NCBI RefSeq assembly: GCF_001722335.1
Contig: NZ_MIHA01000003.1
Coordinates: 62,001 to 126,000, forward strand
Origin: Mycolicibacterium flavescens
GTDB lineage: Bacteria > Actinomycetota > Actinomycetes > Mycobacteriales > Mycobacteriaceae
Length of the DNA: 64,000 nucleotides
Direction: 5' to 3'
Shown here piece after piece: positions 8,455 through 16,344 of the stretch (positions are counted from its first letter, which is position 1; every line of letters starts with the position of its first letter). The position numbers and the translations under genes were made by a program. The notes below the pieces were generated by a model that saw only the letters and a program-made list of their open reading frames with translations, was not told where the DNA came from and made no database searches.

Positions 8455-10089
8455 ATGACAGGGGTCAGCGGTGTCGATGCCGAGCCACCACTCGGCCGAG
8501 ACAGTGTCGTAGCGCTCGACGGTGGTTCGCTGCTGAGCCGTCAGGCACTGGGCAACAAGGGTTTCGGCATCAATCTGATGCGATCCGCCGGGCTAGCCGT
8601 TCCGCCGGCCTTCTGCCTCACCACCGAGCTGTGCGCGCAGTGGCTGGATGGAGCCGAGGACGTGCTGGACAGGGTGTGGCCCGACGTGCTCCAGAGCCTG
8701 CGGTGGCTGGAGCGGCAGACGTCGCGTACCTTCGGCCACGGCCCACGGCCGCTGCTGCTCAGCGTGCGATCCGGTGCGAGTCAATCTATGCCGGGCATGC
8801 TCGACACGGTGCTCGACCTCGGCATCAACGACGCCGTCCACGAAGCCCTCACAACCCACGTGTCGGCGGGGTTCGCCGCCGACACCCGGGCCCGTTTCGA
8901 GGCGATGTACCGCCGAATCGTGCTCGCAGACACATCCGCAGCCGTACCCACCGATCCGCTGCTGCAGCTCCGATTGGCCATCGAGGCAGTGTTCCGCTCG
9001 TGGACCAGCCCGCGGGCGCAGGCCTACCGCGCCCATCACGGGCTCGACGCCGCCGGGGGCACGGCGGTGGTGGTGCAAGCGATGGTGTTCGGGAATCTGC
9101 ACCACGACTCGGGAACCGGGGTGCTGTTCAGCCGCAACCCTGCGACCGGAGCGGACGAACCGATGGGCGAATGGTTGCCAGGTGCGCAAGGCGAGGATGT
9201 GGTCTCGGGAACCTTCGATTGCCTGCCGCTGAGCGCGTTGCGGACCGCTCAGCCCCGTGTATTCGACGAATTGATGGCCGCAGCCGCCGAGCTCGAACGC
9301 CTCGGCCGCGATGTGCAGGATATCGAGTTCACCATCGAAGAGGGCCGGCTGTGGCTGTTGCAGACGCGCACCGCCAAGCGCTCCCCGCAGGCAGCCGTCC
9401 GACTAGCGCTGAAGTTTCGTGAGGCCGGGCTGATCGACGATGCCGAGGTCCTGCGCCGGGTCACGCCCGACCACGTGCGGGCGCTGCTGTCTCCGTCCAT
9501 TCAGCCCGAAAACCGGCTCACGGCAACGCTTTTGACCACCGGTCTGCCCGCCAGTCCCGGAGTCGCCTCGGGCACGGCGTACCACGACGTCGACGCCGCC
9601 CTCGACGCAGCCGACCGCGACGAGGACGTGATCCTCGTCCGAACCTCCACCAGCCCCGATGACATCGCCGGGATGATCTCAGCCCGCGCGGTCGTGACCG
9701 AGATCGGCGGCGCCACCTCCCACGCTGCAGTGGTCAGCCGCGAGCTCGGCCTGCCCGCCGTTGTGGGCTGCGGCGCCGGAGTCGTTGCGGCACTTGACGG
9801 CCGAAAGATCACCGTAGACGGCGCCGCGGGGAAGGTCTACGACGGTGAGATCGAGTTGACGGCGTGGTCGGAGCAAGACAGCCCCGACCTGATCGAGCTG
9901 GCAGCGATCGCCCATCGGCTCAGCCCGATACGGGTCCACGCCACGGGAGCACACCCAGTGCTCGCCGACGTGTCGGAGGCTACAGTGCGCGACGCGGTGT
10001 CAGCCGGTCTGACCGACGTCGTCTGCGACACGCCCCTGATCGCCACACTCACCGCAGTGCGACTCTCCGAGAGGTCCGAGGATGGATGA
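8455..10089 (+). CDS. ppdK: PpdK-like pyruvate phosphate dikinase lacking the PEP/pyruvate barrel
   Basis: A 544-residue protein with the N-terminal nucleotide-binding domain of PPDK (LGNKGFGINLMRSAGLAVPP; SVRSGASQSMPGMLDT; FSRNPATGADEPMGEWL; QDIEFTIEEGRLWLLQTR) and the swivelling phosphohistidine domain (TEIGGATSHAAVVSRELG, His in TSHAA near residue 425). It ends about 100 residues later, without the C-terminal alpha/beta barrel that binds PEP and pyruvate in the roughly 870-residue enzyme. M. tuberculosis PpdK (Rv1127c) is likewise short, as I recall. The partner supplying the acceptor site is unknown. The stop overlaps the next gene's ATG by 8 bp, so they are co-translated. Confidence 0.85.
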   Translation: MTGVSGVDAEPPLGRDSVVALDGGSLLSRQALGNKGFGINLMRSAGLAVPPAFCLTTELCAQWLDGAEDVLDRVWPDVLQSLRWLERQTSRTFGHGPRPLLLSVRSGASQSMPGMLDTVLDLGINDAVHEALTTHVSAGFAADTRARFEAMYRRIVLADTSAAVPTDPLLQLRLAIEAVFRSWTSPRAQAYRAHHGLDAAGGTAVVVQAMVFGNLHHDSGTGVLFSRNPATGADEPMGEWLPGAQGEDVVSGTFDCLPLSALRTAQPRVFDELMAAAAELERLGRDVQDIEFTIEEGRLWLLQTRTAKRSPQAAVRLALKFREAGLIDDAEVLRRVTPDHVRALLSPSIQPENRLTATLLTTGLPASPGVASGTAYHDVDAALDAADRDEDVILVRTSTSPDDIAGMISARAVVTEIGGATSHAAVVSRELGLPAVVGCGAGVVAALDGRKITVDGAAGKVYDGEIELTAWSEQDSPDLIELAAIAHRLSPIRVHATGAHPVLADVSEATVRDAVSAGLTDVVCDTPLIATLTAVRLSERSEDG

Positions 10090-10687
10090 ACTGACCTTAT
10101 TGCAGGCGATACGGCTGAAGGGCCGGGTGCGTCCTACCGACCTGGCCGCGACGCTGAACGAGGACGAGGCGTCCGTCGATGCGGCCATCACGGAGCTCGC
10201 CGACGCGGGACTGATCTCAGACGGCAGGTCGGTCCGACTGTCGCCGGACGGCCGGACGCGCCTTGGCGAGCTGCTGGCCGAGGAACGCCGCGGGATCGAC
10301 GGGGAGTCGTTCGGCCAGGCTTACGACCAGTTCCGTCCGATAAACCGTGAATTCAAGGCGCTGGTCTCCGAATGGCAACTCCGCGACGGCGAACCCAACG
10401 ACCACTCCGATGCCGACTACGACGCCGCGGTGCTGGGCCGGCTCGACTCCGTCCACGCAGCCGTCGTGCCCATCCTCGCCGCAGCCTCACTCCAGCTACC
10501 GCGGCTCCACGCCTACTCCGACAAGCTGTCCGCGGCGCTGCAGAAGGTCCAGACCGGAGACACCACCTGGTTCACCCGGCCGATCGTCGACTCGTATCAC
10601 ACGGTGTGGTTCGAACTGCACGAAGAGCTCATCTGCGCGGCGGGACTGACCCGCGAGGACGAGGCCACGTCGGGCCACGCCGAGTAG
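10082..10687 (+). CDS. PpdK-linked winged-helix protein
   Basis: 201 residues. Residues 1-65 look like a winged helix: TLLQAIRLKGRVRPTDLA, ATLNEDEASVDAAITELAD, AGLISDGRSVRLSPDGR. The remainder is helical and unassigned (FGQAYDQFRPINREFKAL; LHAYSDKLSAALQKVQTG). Length and position directly after a short ppdK match the Rv1126c gene beside Rv1127c in M. tuberculosis, from memory. The role may be to regulate or complete the truncated dikinase; that is inference. Overlaps ppdK by 8 bp. Confidence 0.8.
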   Translation: MDELTLLQAIRLKGRVRPTDLAATLNEDEASVDAAITELADAGLISDGRSVRLSPDGRTRLGELLAEERRGIDGESFGQAYDQFRPINREFKALVSEWQLRDGEPNDHSDADYDAAVLGRLDSVHAAVVPILAAASLQLPRLHAYSDKLSAALQKVQTGDTTWFTRPIVDSYHTVWFELHEELICAAGLTREDEATSGHAE

Positions 10688-10878
10688 GTCTCGCCAACGT
10701 CACGATCCAGGCGCAGCTTCCACGCCATCTTGCGCGCCGTAACCAATGCCCACGCGCCGAGGAGTCCGATCAACGCAGCGTCCTGCCAATGATGCATTCC
10801 GGCCATCAACGCGCTGCCGGCCGCGCAAAGCATGAAGATGCCTTGCGCGGCCCGGCGCACTATGACGGTGCTGCTCAT
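10597..10878 (-). CDS. Possible small membrane protein
   Basis: From ATG 10878 the frame reads MSSTVIVRRAAQGIFMLCAA, GSALMAGMHHWQDAALIGL and LGAWALVTARKMAWKLRL: two likely transmembrane helices in about 55 residues, the second closed by basic residues. The last 30 or so codons run antisense to the end of the plus-strand gene at 10082-10687, which is unusual, and the tail is low-complexity Ser. No homologue recognised. The gap would otherwise be empty for over 200 bp. Confidence 0.35.
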   Translation of the reverse strand: MSSTVIVRRAAQGIFMLCAAGSALMAGMHHWQDAALIGLLGAWALVTARKMAWKLRLDRDVGETYSAWPDVASSSRVSPAAQMSSSCSSNHTV

Positions 10879-10900
10879 CCCCTGCCGCCCCAGGTTTCCG

Positions 10901-12103
10901 TTACACAGATGCCAGCGACGGCTTTCCCGCACCCACCCGTGGGAAGTTCAGCATCCGACGAGCGTTCTCCTCAACGATGAGCGAGCACTCGTCGTCGGGC
11001 ACCTCGGCGAGCACCTCAGCAGCCCGCTTGCGTGAGTTCGGCCAGTTCGAATCGCTATGGGGGAAATCGATTTCCAGTGTGATTCGATCGATGCCGATGG
11101 CGTGGCGATTCTTCAGGCCATGCTCGTCGTCGATGAAGCAACCCCAGAAGTGCTTGCGGAACAGGTCCGACGGGCGGGTATCGAAATCGATGTTCTGGTA
11201 GTAGCGGTGTCGCTCCCAGACGTAGTCCGACCGCTCGAGGATGTAGGGCACCCAGCCGATGCCGCCTTCCGCCAGCGAGATCTGCAGTTCGGGGAACTGC
11301 TGGAGCTTGCCGGAGAACAGCAAGTCCACGGTGCTCCACATCAAGTTGGATGAGAACAGGGTGATCGCCACGGCGAACGGCGCGTCCGGCAATGCCTTCG
11401 CCATATTGGGGTCGGGCTTCAACGACGAGAACGAGAAACCCGGGACGTAAGACCCCGACCCGAAGTGCAACGAGACCGGCATCTTCGCATCAGAGCAGAC
11501 CTGCCACAGCCCGTCCCAGTGATCCGAGTGGAACGACGGAAGACCCAGGGGCACTGGGCTGTCCGGGAACGAGACGGTGCGCGCACCCTTCGCGGCCACC
11601 CGCTCGGCCTCGGCCACGCAGGCATCGATGTCCCACGTCGGCAGGATGGCCAGCGGTATGTAACGGTCGGGCGCGGTGGCGCACCACTCGTCGATGTAGA
11701 AGTCGTTCCACGCCTTGACGCACAACAGCGCGAGTTCCTTGTCCTTGGCACGCTGGAACGTCCCGCCGCCGAAGCCCGGGAACGACGGGAAACACAGGGC
11801 CGCCTGTACGCCGTCGAGATCCATGTCGGCAACCCTCGCGACGGGGTCGTAGCAGCCGGGAATCATGTCCTCGTACCGGACGGGATCCATGCCCCACTCC
11901 TCCGGCGGCTTGCCCGCAACCGCATTGAGCCCGATCGTCGGGAAGATCTGCCCGTCATAGCTCCACAGGTGCTTGCCGTCCATCTCCACGATGCGGGGGC
12001 CGGCTTCGCGCCACTTCTCGGGTAACCGGTCCTGCCATACCCGGGGATGTTCGACCAGGTGGTCGTCGACGGAAACGATCTGATGGTGATCCTGAAGCGG
12101 CAT
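10901..12103 (-). CDS. Amidohydrolase-2 superfamily protein (ACMSD-like barrel)
   Basis: 400 residues. HQIVSVDDHLVEHPRVW opens with the D-x-H motif on strand 1, GCYDPVARVADMDLDGVQAAL follows, then LPTWDIDACVAEAER, SLHFGSGSYVPG (a barrel His), GGIGWVPYILER and a late acid in LEIDFPHSDSNWP. Members include metal-dependent decarboxylases and hydrolases. It is about half identical by eye to the 38615-39766 protein, sharing VDDHL.EHP, IGLNAVAGK.PEE and GGIGW/GGVGW.PYILER. GGGAG stands before ATG 12103. Divergent from the small gene at 12206. Confidence 0.85.
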   Translation of the reverse strand: MPLQDHHQIVSVDDHLVEHPRVWQDRLPEKWREAGPRIVEMDGKHLWSYDGQIFPTIGLNAVAGKPPEEWGMDPVRYEDMIPGCYDPVARVADMDLDGVQAALCFPSFPGFGGGTFQRAKDKELALLCVKAWNDFYIDEWCATAPDRYIPLAILPTWDIDACVAEAERVAAKGARTVSFPDSPVPLGLPSFHSDHWDGLWQVCSDAKMPVSLHFGSGSYVPGFSFSSLKPDPNMAKALPDAPFAVAITLFSSNLMWSTVDLLFSGKLQQFPELQISLAEGGIGWVPYILERSDYVWERHRYYQNIDFDTRPSDLFRKHFWGCFIDDEHGLKNRHAIGIDRITLEIDFPHSDSNWPNSRKRAAEVLAEVPDDECSLIVEENARRMLNFPRVGAGKPSLASV

Positions 12104-12171
12104 GATGCACTCCCTCGCGTCTGACGTTTCGTCTCGTTTTCTGACAGTTCATCTCACAGGCTATATGATGG

Positions 12172-12179
12172 AGACCACA
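12172..12179. promoter_or_regulatory. AGACCACA box in divergent promoter
   Basis: AGACCACA, the left arm of the 811-840 palindrome, sits in the 102-bp gap between the amidohydrolase and the small helical gene. CTATATGAT immediately before may be a -10 element. One half-site only, so the assignment is weak. Confidence 0.3.
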
Positions 12180-12205
12180 TCAGTCCAGAGGTTGAGAGGT
12201 ACGAC

Positions 12206-12517
12206 ATGAACTCCTCAAACCGACCCGTCGACGACGGAGCCCGGGAAAAGGTCGACGAAGACGACCACGACCTGCTGACCTTCGGCGAGGCTGGCGAACG
12301 GCTCCGGCTCGAAGTCGCTGCGGCAGTGCACGAGGTCGGCCGCCTGCGACAAGACGGGCCGAGCGAACAACTCGAGAGGGCCGAAGCCCGCCTCGACGCA
12401 TTGCGGTCAGCGGCTGTCCGCAACAGCGCACAACCCATCAACGACGCCAACTTCGAGAAGTTCTTCGGCTACCCCGGCAAGGCCAAGCGCAACCTGCCGG
12501 GGCCGTCAGCCACGTGA
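12206..12517 (+). CDS. Small helical protein paired with amidohydrolase
   Basis: 103 residues, acidic at the start. DDHDLLTFGEAGERLRLEV is followed by a heptad-like stretch (VHEVGRLRQDG, LERAEARLDALRSAA), predicting a helical hairpin or coiled coil. The same pattern, DLLTxxEAxERLxxE then LERRLNAME, occurs in the 39763-40023 protein, which also adjoins an amidohydrolase of the 10901 type. No signal peptide or known domain. Its stop overlaps the GTG of the next gene (GTGA), so it is co-translated with the double TetR. Confidence 0.75.
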   Translation: MNSSNRPVDDGAREKVDEDDHDLLTFGEAGERLRLEVAAAVHEVGRLRQDGPSEQLERAEARLDALRSAAVRNSAQPINDANFEKFFGYPGKAKRNLPGPSAT

Positions 12518-13854
12518 CTGCGAGATCGGCGCAGGCCCACAGGGATACTTCTCCTGTGGGATCGACTCCGGACAAGACGCGTCGTCCCGGCTACGCCCCG
12601 GTCACGAATGTCGGGGTCGGGCGCCGCGGCATGCACACCCGAGACCGGATTCTCGCGTGCGCGGCGGACGTGTTCCTGACCCACGGGTTCCACAGCACGT
12701 CGCTCGACACCATCGCCAAGGCGGCGAATGCCTCCCGCGCCACCGTCTATCAGTACTTCGCAGGCAAGGAGGACATCTTCCGCGAGTTGAGCACATCGGC
12801 TGGGCGCGACATGCTCATCCACGGTGAACACCTCGGCGAACTCGGCCCGACAGTCGCCGGCGTCGAAGAGCTCCACCGGTGGTTGGCCGACTGGGCGGAT
12901 ATCTACGACACTCACGCGGCCGTGTTCGCGGAGTTTCCCGGCATCGGCACTGCGACTGGTCTCTCGGTCATCGACACGGGCGAGGTCGCCGAGCAGTACC
13001 GGCTCATGGTGACCGAGCGACTACGGCACGCGCCACTGGATGGCTTGGACCTCCACGATGCCGCCGCTGTGTTGGGGCGCATCCCACACATGGTCAACCT
13101 CTATCGGCACCGCGCGATGTTTCCGCTACCCGACCGTTCGGTCGTGTCGTGGTCGCTGACCGTCGCCCTACAGCTGATGTTGTTCCCCGACACCCCTGCG
13201 GACATATTGCGCGCGGCCGCACCGCAGGTCGTGGCGTCCGCCGGCACGCCGTCCGCGGTCGTCGAGCCAACGGCCGCGATCACGCGGGTCGCGGCAGTCC
13301 TGCTGTCCCCGATCGCACAGGACGTGCTCTCGGTGAGCTCAGCGTTGTTCGCCGAACACGGTTACTACGCAGTCAGCATGGAGGAGATCGCTACGGCAAC
13401 CGAGCTCAGCCGCGCCACGCTGTACCGCTATTTCAGCACGAAGGACCGGATCCTGGCCGAGCTGACTCGGCGCGCGGTGGCCGAGATCGAGGAGCATGCC
13501 GCCGCACTGCCTCAGATGGCCCAGAGTTCCCTACGTGATTGGATGCTGCGCTACGTCCGGTTCCACCGCAACTACCGCGGTGTCATTCGGGCGTGGCTCG
13601 ACGGGACCGTGGCCGAACAGATGTCCGACGCCGACATCGATCACGGCATCGGCGCCATCCAGCGCGCGGTCGCTGCATTGCTCGACACCGTCGCACTACC
13701 GGTAGGGATCGAACCTCAAGTCGCGGTCGCGGTGTTCCTGGCGGTGCTGGGCCGGATGAACGAGCCGACGGCGGCCGCAGAAGCGGACAGCGACGAACGC
13801 GCCGCCGAACTCATGGTGAACCTACTGCGCCGCTCATTGCTGCGGGCGGCATGA
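12514..13854 (+). CDS. Double-domain TetR regulator (two HTH units in one chain)
   Basis: 446 residues, twice the usual TetR length. The first DNA-binding unit is near residues 40-90 (TRDRILACAADVFLTHGF, SLDTIAKAANASRATVYQYF, AGKEDIF) and the second near 265-315 (VLSVSSALFAEHGYYAVSM, EEIATATELSRATLYRYF, STKDRIL). Each is followed by its own helical ligand-like region. The chain may therefore act as a covalent dimer, binding a non-symmetric or single site. GTG 12514 overlaps the preceding stop. It probably controls the divergent amidohydrolase promoter and its own. Confidence 0.85.
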   Translation: MTARSAQAHRDTSPVGSTPDKTRRPGYAPVTNVGVGRRGMHTRDRILACAADVFLTHGFHSTSLDTIAKAANASRATVYQYFAGKEDIFRELSTSAGRDMLIHGEHLGELGPTVAGVEELHRWLADWADIYDTHAAVFAEFPGIGTATGLSVIDTGEVAEQYRLMVTERLRHAPLDGLDLHDAAAVLGRIPHMVNLYRHRAMFPLPDRSVVSWSLTVALQLMLFPDTPADILRAAAPQVVASAGTPSAVVEPTAAITRVAAVLLSPIAQDVLSVSSALFAEHGYYAVSMEEIATATELSRATLYRYFSTKDRILAELTRRAVAEIEEHAAALPQMAQSSLRDWMLRYVRFHRNYRGVIRAWLDGTVAEQMSDADIDHGIGAIQRAVAALLDTVALPVGIEPQVAVAVFLAVLGRMNEPTAAAEADSDERAAELMVNLLRRSLLRAA

Positions 13855-13863
13855 GCGTCGCGC

Positions 13864-14228
13864 TCATGCCGGTGCGGGCCGATACCCCGCGGCCGAGTTG
13901 CGCAACGCCCAGATCTGAGCCGGGCACAACTCCTGCGCGGACTGGGCGATCAGGTATGACGCCTGATACTCGTCCGAAGTGTGTGGAAGTCCCCCTTGAG
14001 CTCACTGATCAGCTGCGCGTACGGCACTCCGGCGACGATCCGGTCGCAGACGCTGTAGCCGTAGCTCAGCGCGTGGTCGGTATTCGCGAAGTTGTACCCG
14101 GGCCGGACCGTCACGTTGACAAGGTAGGCCACCTGATCGGCGTGGGCCGTCGGCATGTTGAGCGCCGCCGCGGCCGCCGTGGCGAGCGCACCCATCGCCG
14201 GCCGGGCAGCTGATCTGCGTCGTTTCAT
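13864..14228 (-). pseudogene. DUF732-type secreted protein, frameshifted
   Basis: ATG 14228 opens a signal peptide (MKRRRSAARPAMGALATAAA, cut after AHA) and DUF732-like text: QVAYLVNVTVRPGYNF, HALSYGYSVCDRIVAG. The frame then ends at 13950 in LRTSIRRHT. One frame over, from SDEYQASYLIAQSAQELC to PAQIWALRNSAAGYRPAPA with stop at 13864, the rest of the family continues, including the second conserved Cys. A single-base frameshift near 13980 therefore splits an about 120-residue exported protein. Could be a real mutation or a sequencing error. Confidence 0.75.
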
Positions 14229-14282
14229 GAGTACGAAAAAACGTAATTCATTTAGCTGTTTCCGGGGTTAGTCTTTTCGATC

Positions 14283-14780
14283 ATGACGTCCCAGTGCGCA
14301 GTCCGGCGGTGCGCAGTGAGCGCCGCGCTGTTGTCGTTGATGATCCCCGCGACAGCTGTGCCGAACGCCCAGGCCGACAACAAGCGCCTGAATGAGAGTG
14401 TCTTCGTCAACATCTACACCGCACAGAAACAGAACGGGTGCCCGACTGAACCAAAGCTGGACGGCCGACTGGTCGAGGCGGCCCGCCTGCACACGCTCGA
14501 CGTGCTCAACAACCCGAACCTCAACGGGGACATCGGTTCCGACGGTTCCACGCCGCAAGACCGGGCCAGCAGACAGGGATTCGTCGGCAAGGTCTCCGAG
14601 ACCGTGGCCATCAACCCGGCGCTGGCGATCAGCGGCATCGAGATCCTCGGCCAGTGGTGGTGGGACCCGCCGCGGCGCGCCATCATGCAGGACTGCGCAA
14701 ACACCGCCATCGGAGTGTGGTCGGAGAACAGCCTGGCGCGCTCCGTGGTCGTGGCGGTGTACGGCCAGCCCGGGTTGTAG
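14283..14780 (+). CDS. Secreted CAP/SCP-like protein
   Basis: 165 residues with an N-terminal signal peptide (RRCAVSAALLSLMIPATAVP, cut near NAQA-DN). The mature part starts RLNESVFVNIYTAQKQNGC and continues LVEAARLHTLDVLNN, a CAP-domain-like pattern, with later GSDGSTPQDRASRQGF and GIGVWSEN-type text near the end (AIGVWSENSLARSVVVAVYG). Two cysteines (GCP and QDCAN) may form a disulfide. Mycobacteria carry several such short CAP-like exported proteins of unknown function. It converges on the FadD gene with stop codons directly abutting. Confidence 0.75.
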   Translation: MTSQCAVRRCAVSAALLSLMIPATAVPNAQADNKRLNESVFVNIYTAQKQNGCPTEPKLDGRLVEAARLHTLDVLNNPNLNGDIGSDGSTPQDRASRQGFVGKVSETVAINPALAISGIEILGQWWWDPPRRAIMQDCANTAIGVWSENSLARSVVVAVYGQPGL

Positions 14781-16334
14781 TCAGTCCCTCAGTTCGGCAC
14801 GCAGCCGCTTCTTGTCCACCTTGCCGCTTGCCAAGACCGGCAGCTCGGCGACCAGCACCAGTCGACGCGGGACCTTGTAGCGGGCCAAGCTCTGCCGGAC
14901 GCCGCCCTGAATCGTCTCCAACGTCGGCGAGGCGCCCACCGACGGCACCACCACCGCGCAGACCGCCTCCCCCCACTTCTCGTCGGGCACGCCCACCACT
15001 GCGCAGGCCGCCACCCCGTCGAGCGCGGAGATCGCACCCTCCACCTCAGGCGAATAGACGTTCTCCCCGCCGCTGATGATCACGTCCTTCTTGCGGTCCA
15101 CCAGGTACAGCAGCCCACGCTCGTCCATGCGGCCCACATCGCCGGTGCGACACCACCCGTCGAACAGGGTCACTGCGGTGGCCGCGGGATCGTCGAGGTA
15201 GCCGCGGAATGCAGAGTCAGACTGCACCACGATCTCGCCGGTCTGCCCCGACGGCAGATCGCGACCGTCGTCGCCGACGATGCGCACCCGGGTGCCCGGA
15301 AACGGGAAGCCCACTGACTGAAGCCGCTCCTCGGCCTGCGGGTCGTCAAGTGCGTGGAGTTCGCGCGGCAGCCCCGACACGATGACCTCGGTCTGGCCGT
15401 ACAGGTTGAGGAAGCCGACGCCGGGCAGCGTGGACAGAGCCCGCTGCAGGGTGGTCGCCGAGATCGGCGCAGCCGAATAGATGACCGTGTGCAGGCTGTC
15501 CGTGACGTCGGCATCGGTGAGCGCATCGAGCAATGCCTTGAGCATCACCGGCGCAAGGTGCAGCAGCGTGATCCGCTCGGAGGCGATCAGTCGGACGGCG
15601 TCCGCGGCGTCGAACTGGTGCTGCAGGACCACCGTTCCACCGCGCGCGTGCAGACCGCCGATGATCGCGAGTGCCCCGACGTGGAACATCGGCATGTTGA
15701 TCAGACCGCGATCGGCACTGCCGCAACGCATTTCGCTGTTCATCGTGTGCGCGACCCTGCGTAGCTCGCGCTGTCCGATCACGCAGCACTTGGACGCGCC
15801 GGTGGTACCGCTGGTGAACAGCAGGCACGCGACGTCATCGGCCGTGGCGATGAACTCGGGTTCGCCACCCCGGCCGCTCTCGATGAACCGTTCGTAGCCG
15901 ATCGTCGCCGGGGACGCCGCACCACCGATCGCCACCAGGACCGGTGGCGACGGCCACTGCGCGACGACGTCGGCGATCACCGTGGCGAACTCCTCGGCGA
16001 CGAATACGATCGCCGGCTTCACACGTCGCACAACGTCAGCCATCTCCGGCGACGAGAGCCGAAAGTTGATGGTGGCCAGGACGATTCCACCGAGCTGCGT
16101 TGCGGCGATCACTTCACCGAACTCGATGCTGTTGCGACTCAGCACCGCGATCCGATCCTGGTGCCCCACTCCCGCCGCCGCCATCGCCGACACCAGCCGC
16201 ACCGCGCGGTCCCGCAACTGCGCATGGGTGAGGGTGCGGTCGCCGTGCCGGTAGGCGACGATGTCAGGGAAGCGGACCGCGTTGTCGGTCACGATGTCTC
16301 CGAGCGTCAGGTCGCCGGCGGCGATGCTCTCCAT
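14781..16334 (-). CDS. Acyl-CoA synthetase (FadD-like, adenylate-forming)
   Basis: 517 residues. LLFTSGTTGASKCCVIG is the phosphate-binding A3 loop, with Ala-Ser in place of the commoner Pro just before its Lys. LNLYGQTEVIVSG is the A5 region, WCRTGDVGRMDERGLLYLVD contains the Asp that binds ribose, RKKDVIISGGENVYSPEVE is the hinge, and LASGKVDKKRLR carries the A10 Lys. The protein should activate a carboxylate with ATP and join it to CoA. ATG 16334 lies 10 bp after the thiolase stop (16345), in the same minus-strand operon. Substrate unknown. Confidence 0.92.
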   Translation of the reverse strand: MESIAAGDLTLGDIVTDNAVRFPDIVAYRHGDRTLTHAQLRDRAVRLVSAMAAAGVGHQDRIAVLSRNSIEFGEVIAATQLGGIVLATINFRLSSPEMADVVRRVKPAIVFVAEEFATVIADVVAQWPSPPVLVAIGGAASPATIGYERFIESGRGGEPEFIATADDVACLLFTSGTTGASKCCVIGQRELRRVAHTMNSEMRCGSADRGLINMPMFHVGALAIIGGLHARGGTVVLQHQFDAADAVRLIASERITLLHLAPVMLKALLDALTDADVTDSLHTVIYSAAPISATTLQRALSTLPGVGFLNLYGQTEVIVSGLPRELHALDDPQAEERLQSVGFPFPGTRVRIVGDDGRDLPSGQTGEIVVQSDSAFRGYLDDPAATAVTLFDGWCRTGDVGRMDERGLLYLVDRKKDVIISGGENVYSPEVEGAISALDGVAACAVVGVPDEKWGEAVCAVVVPSVGASPTLETIQGGVRQSLARYKVPRRLVLVAELPVLASGKVDKKRLRAELRD

Positions 16335-16344
16335 CGGCGTGAAA

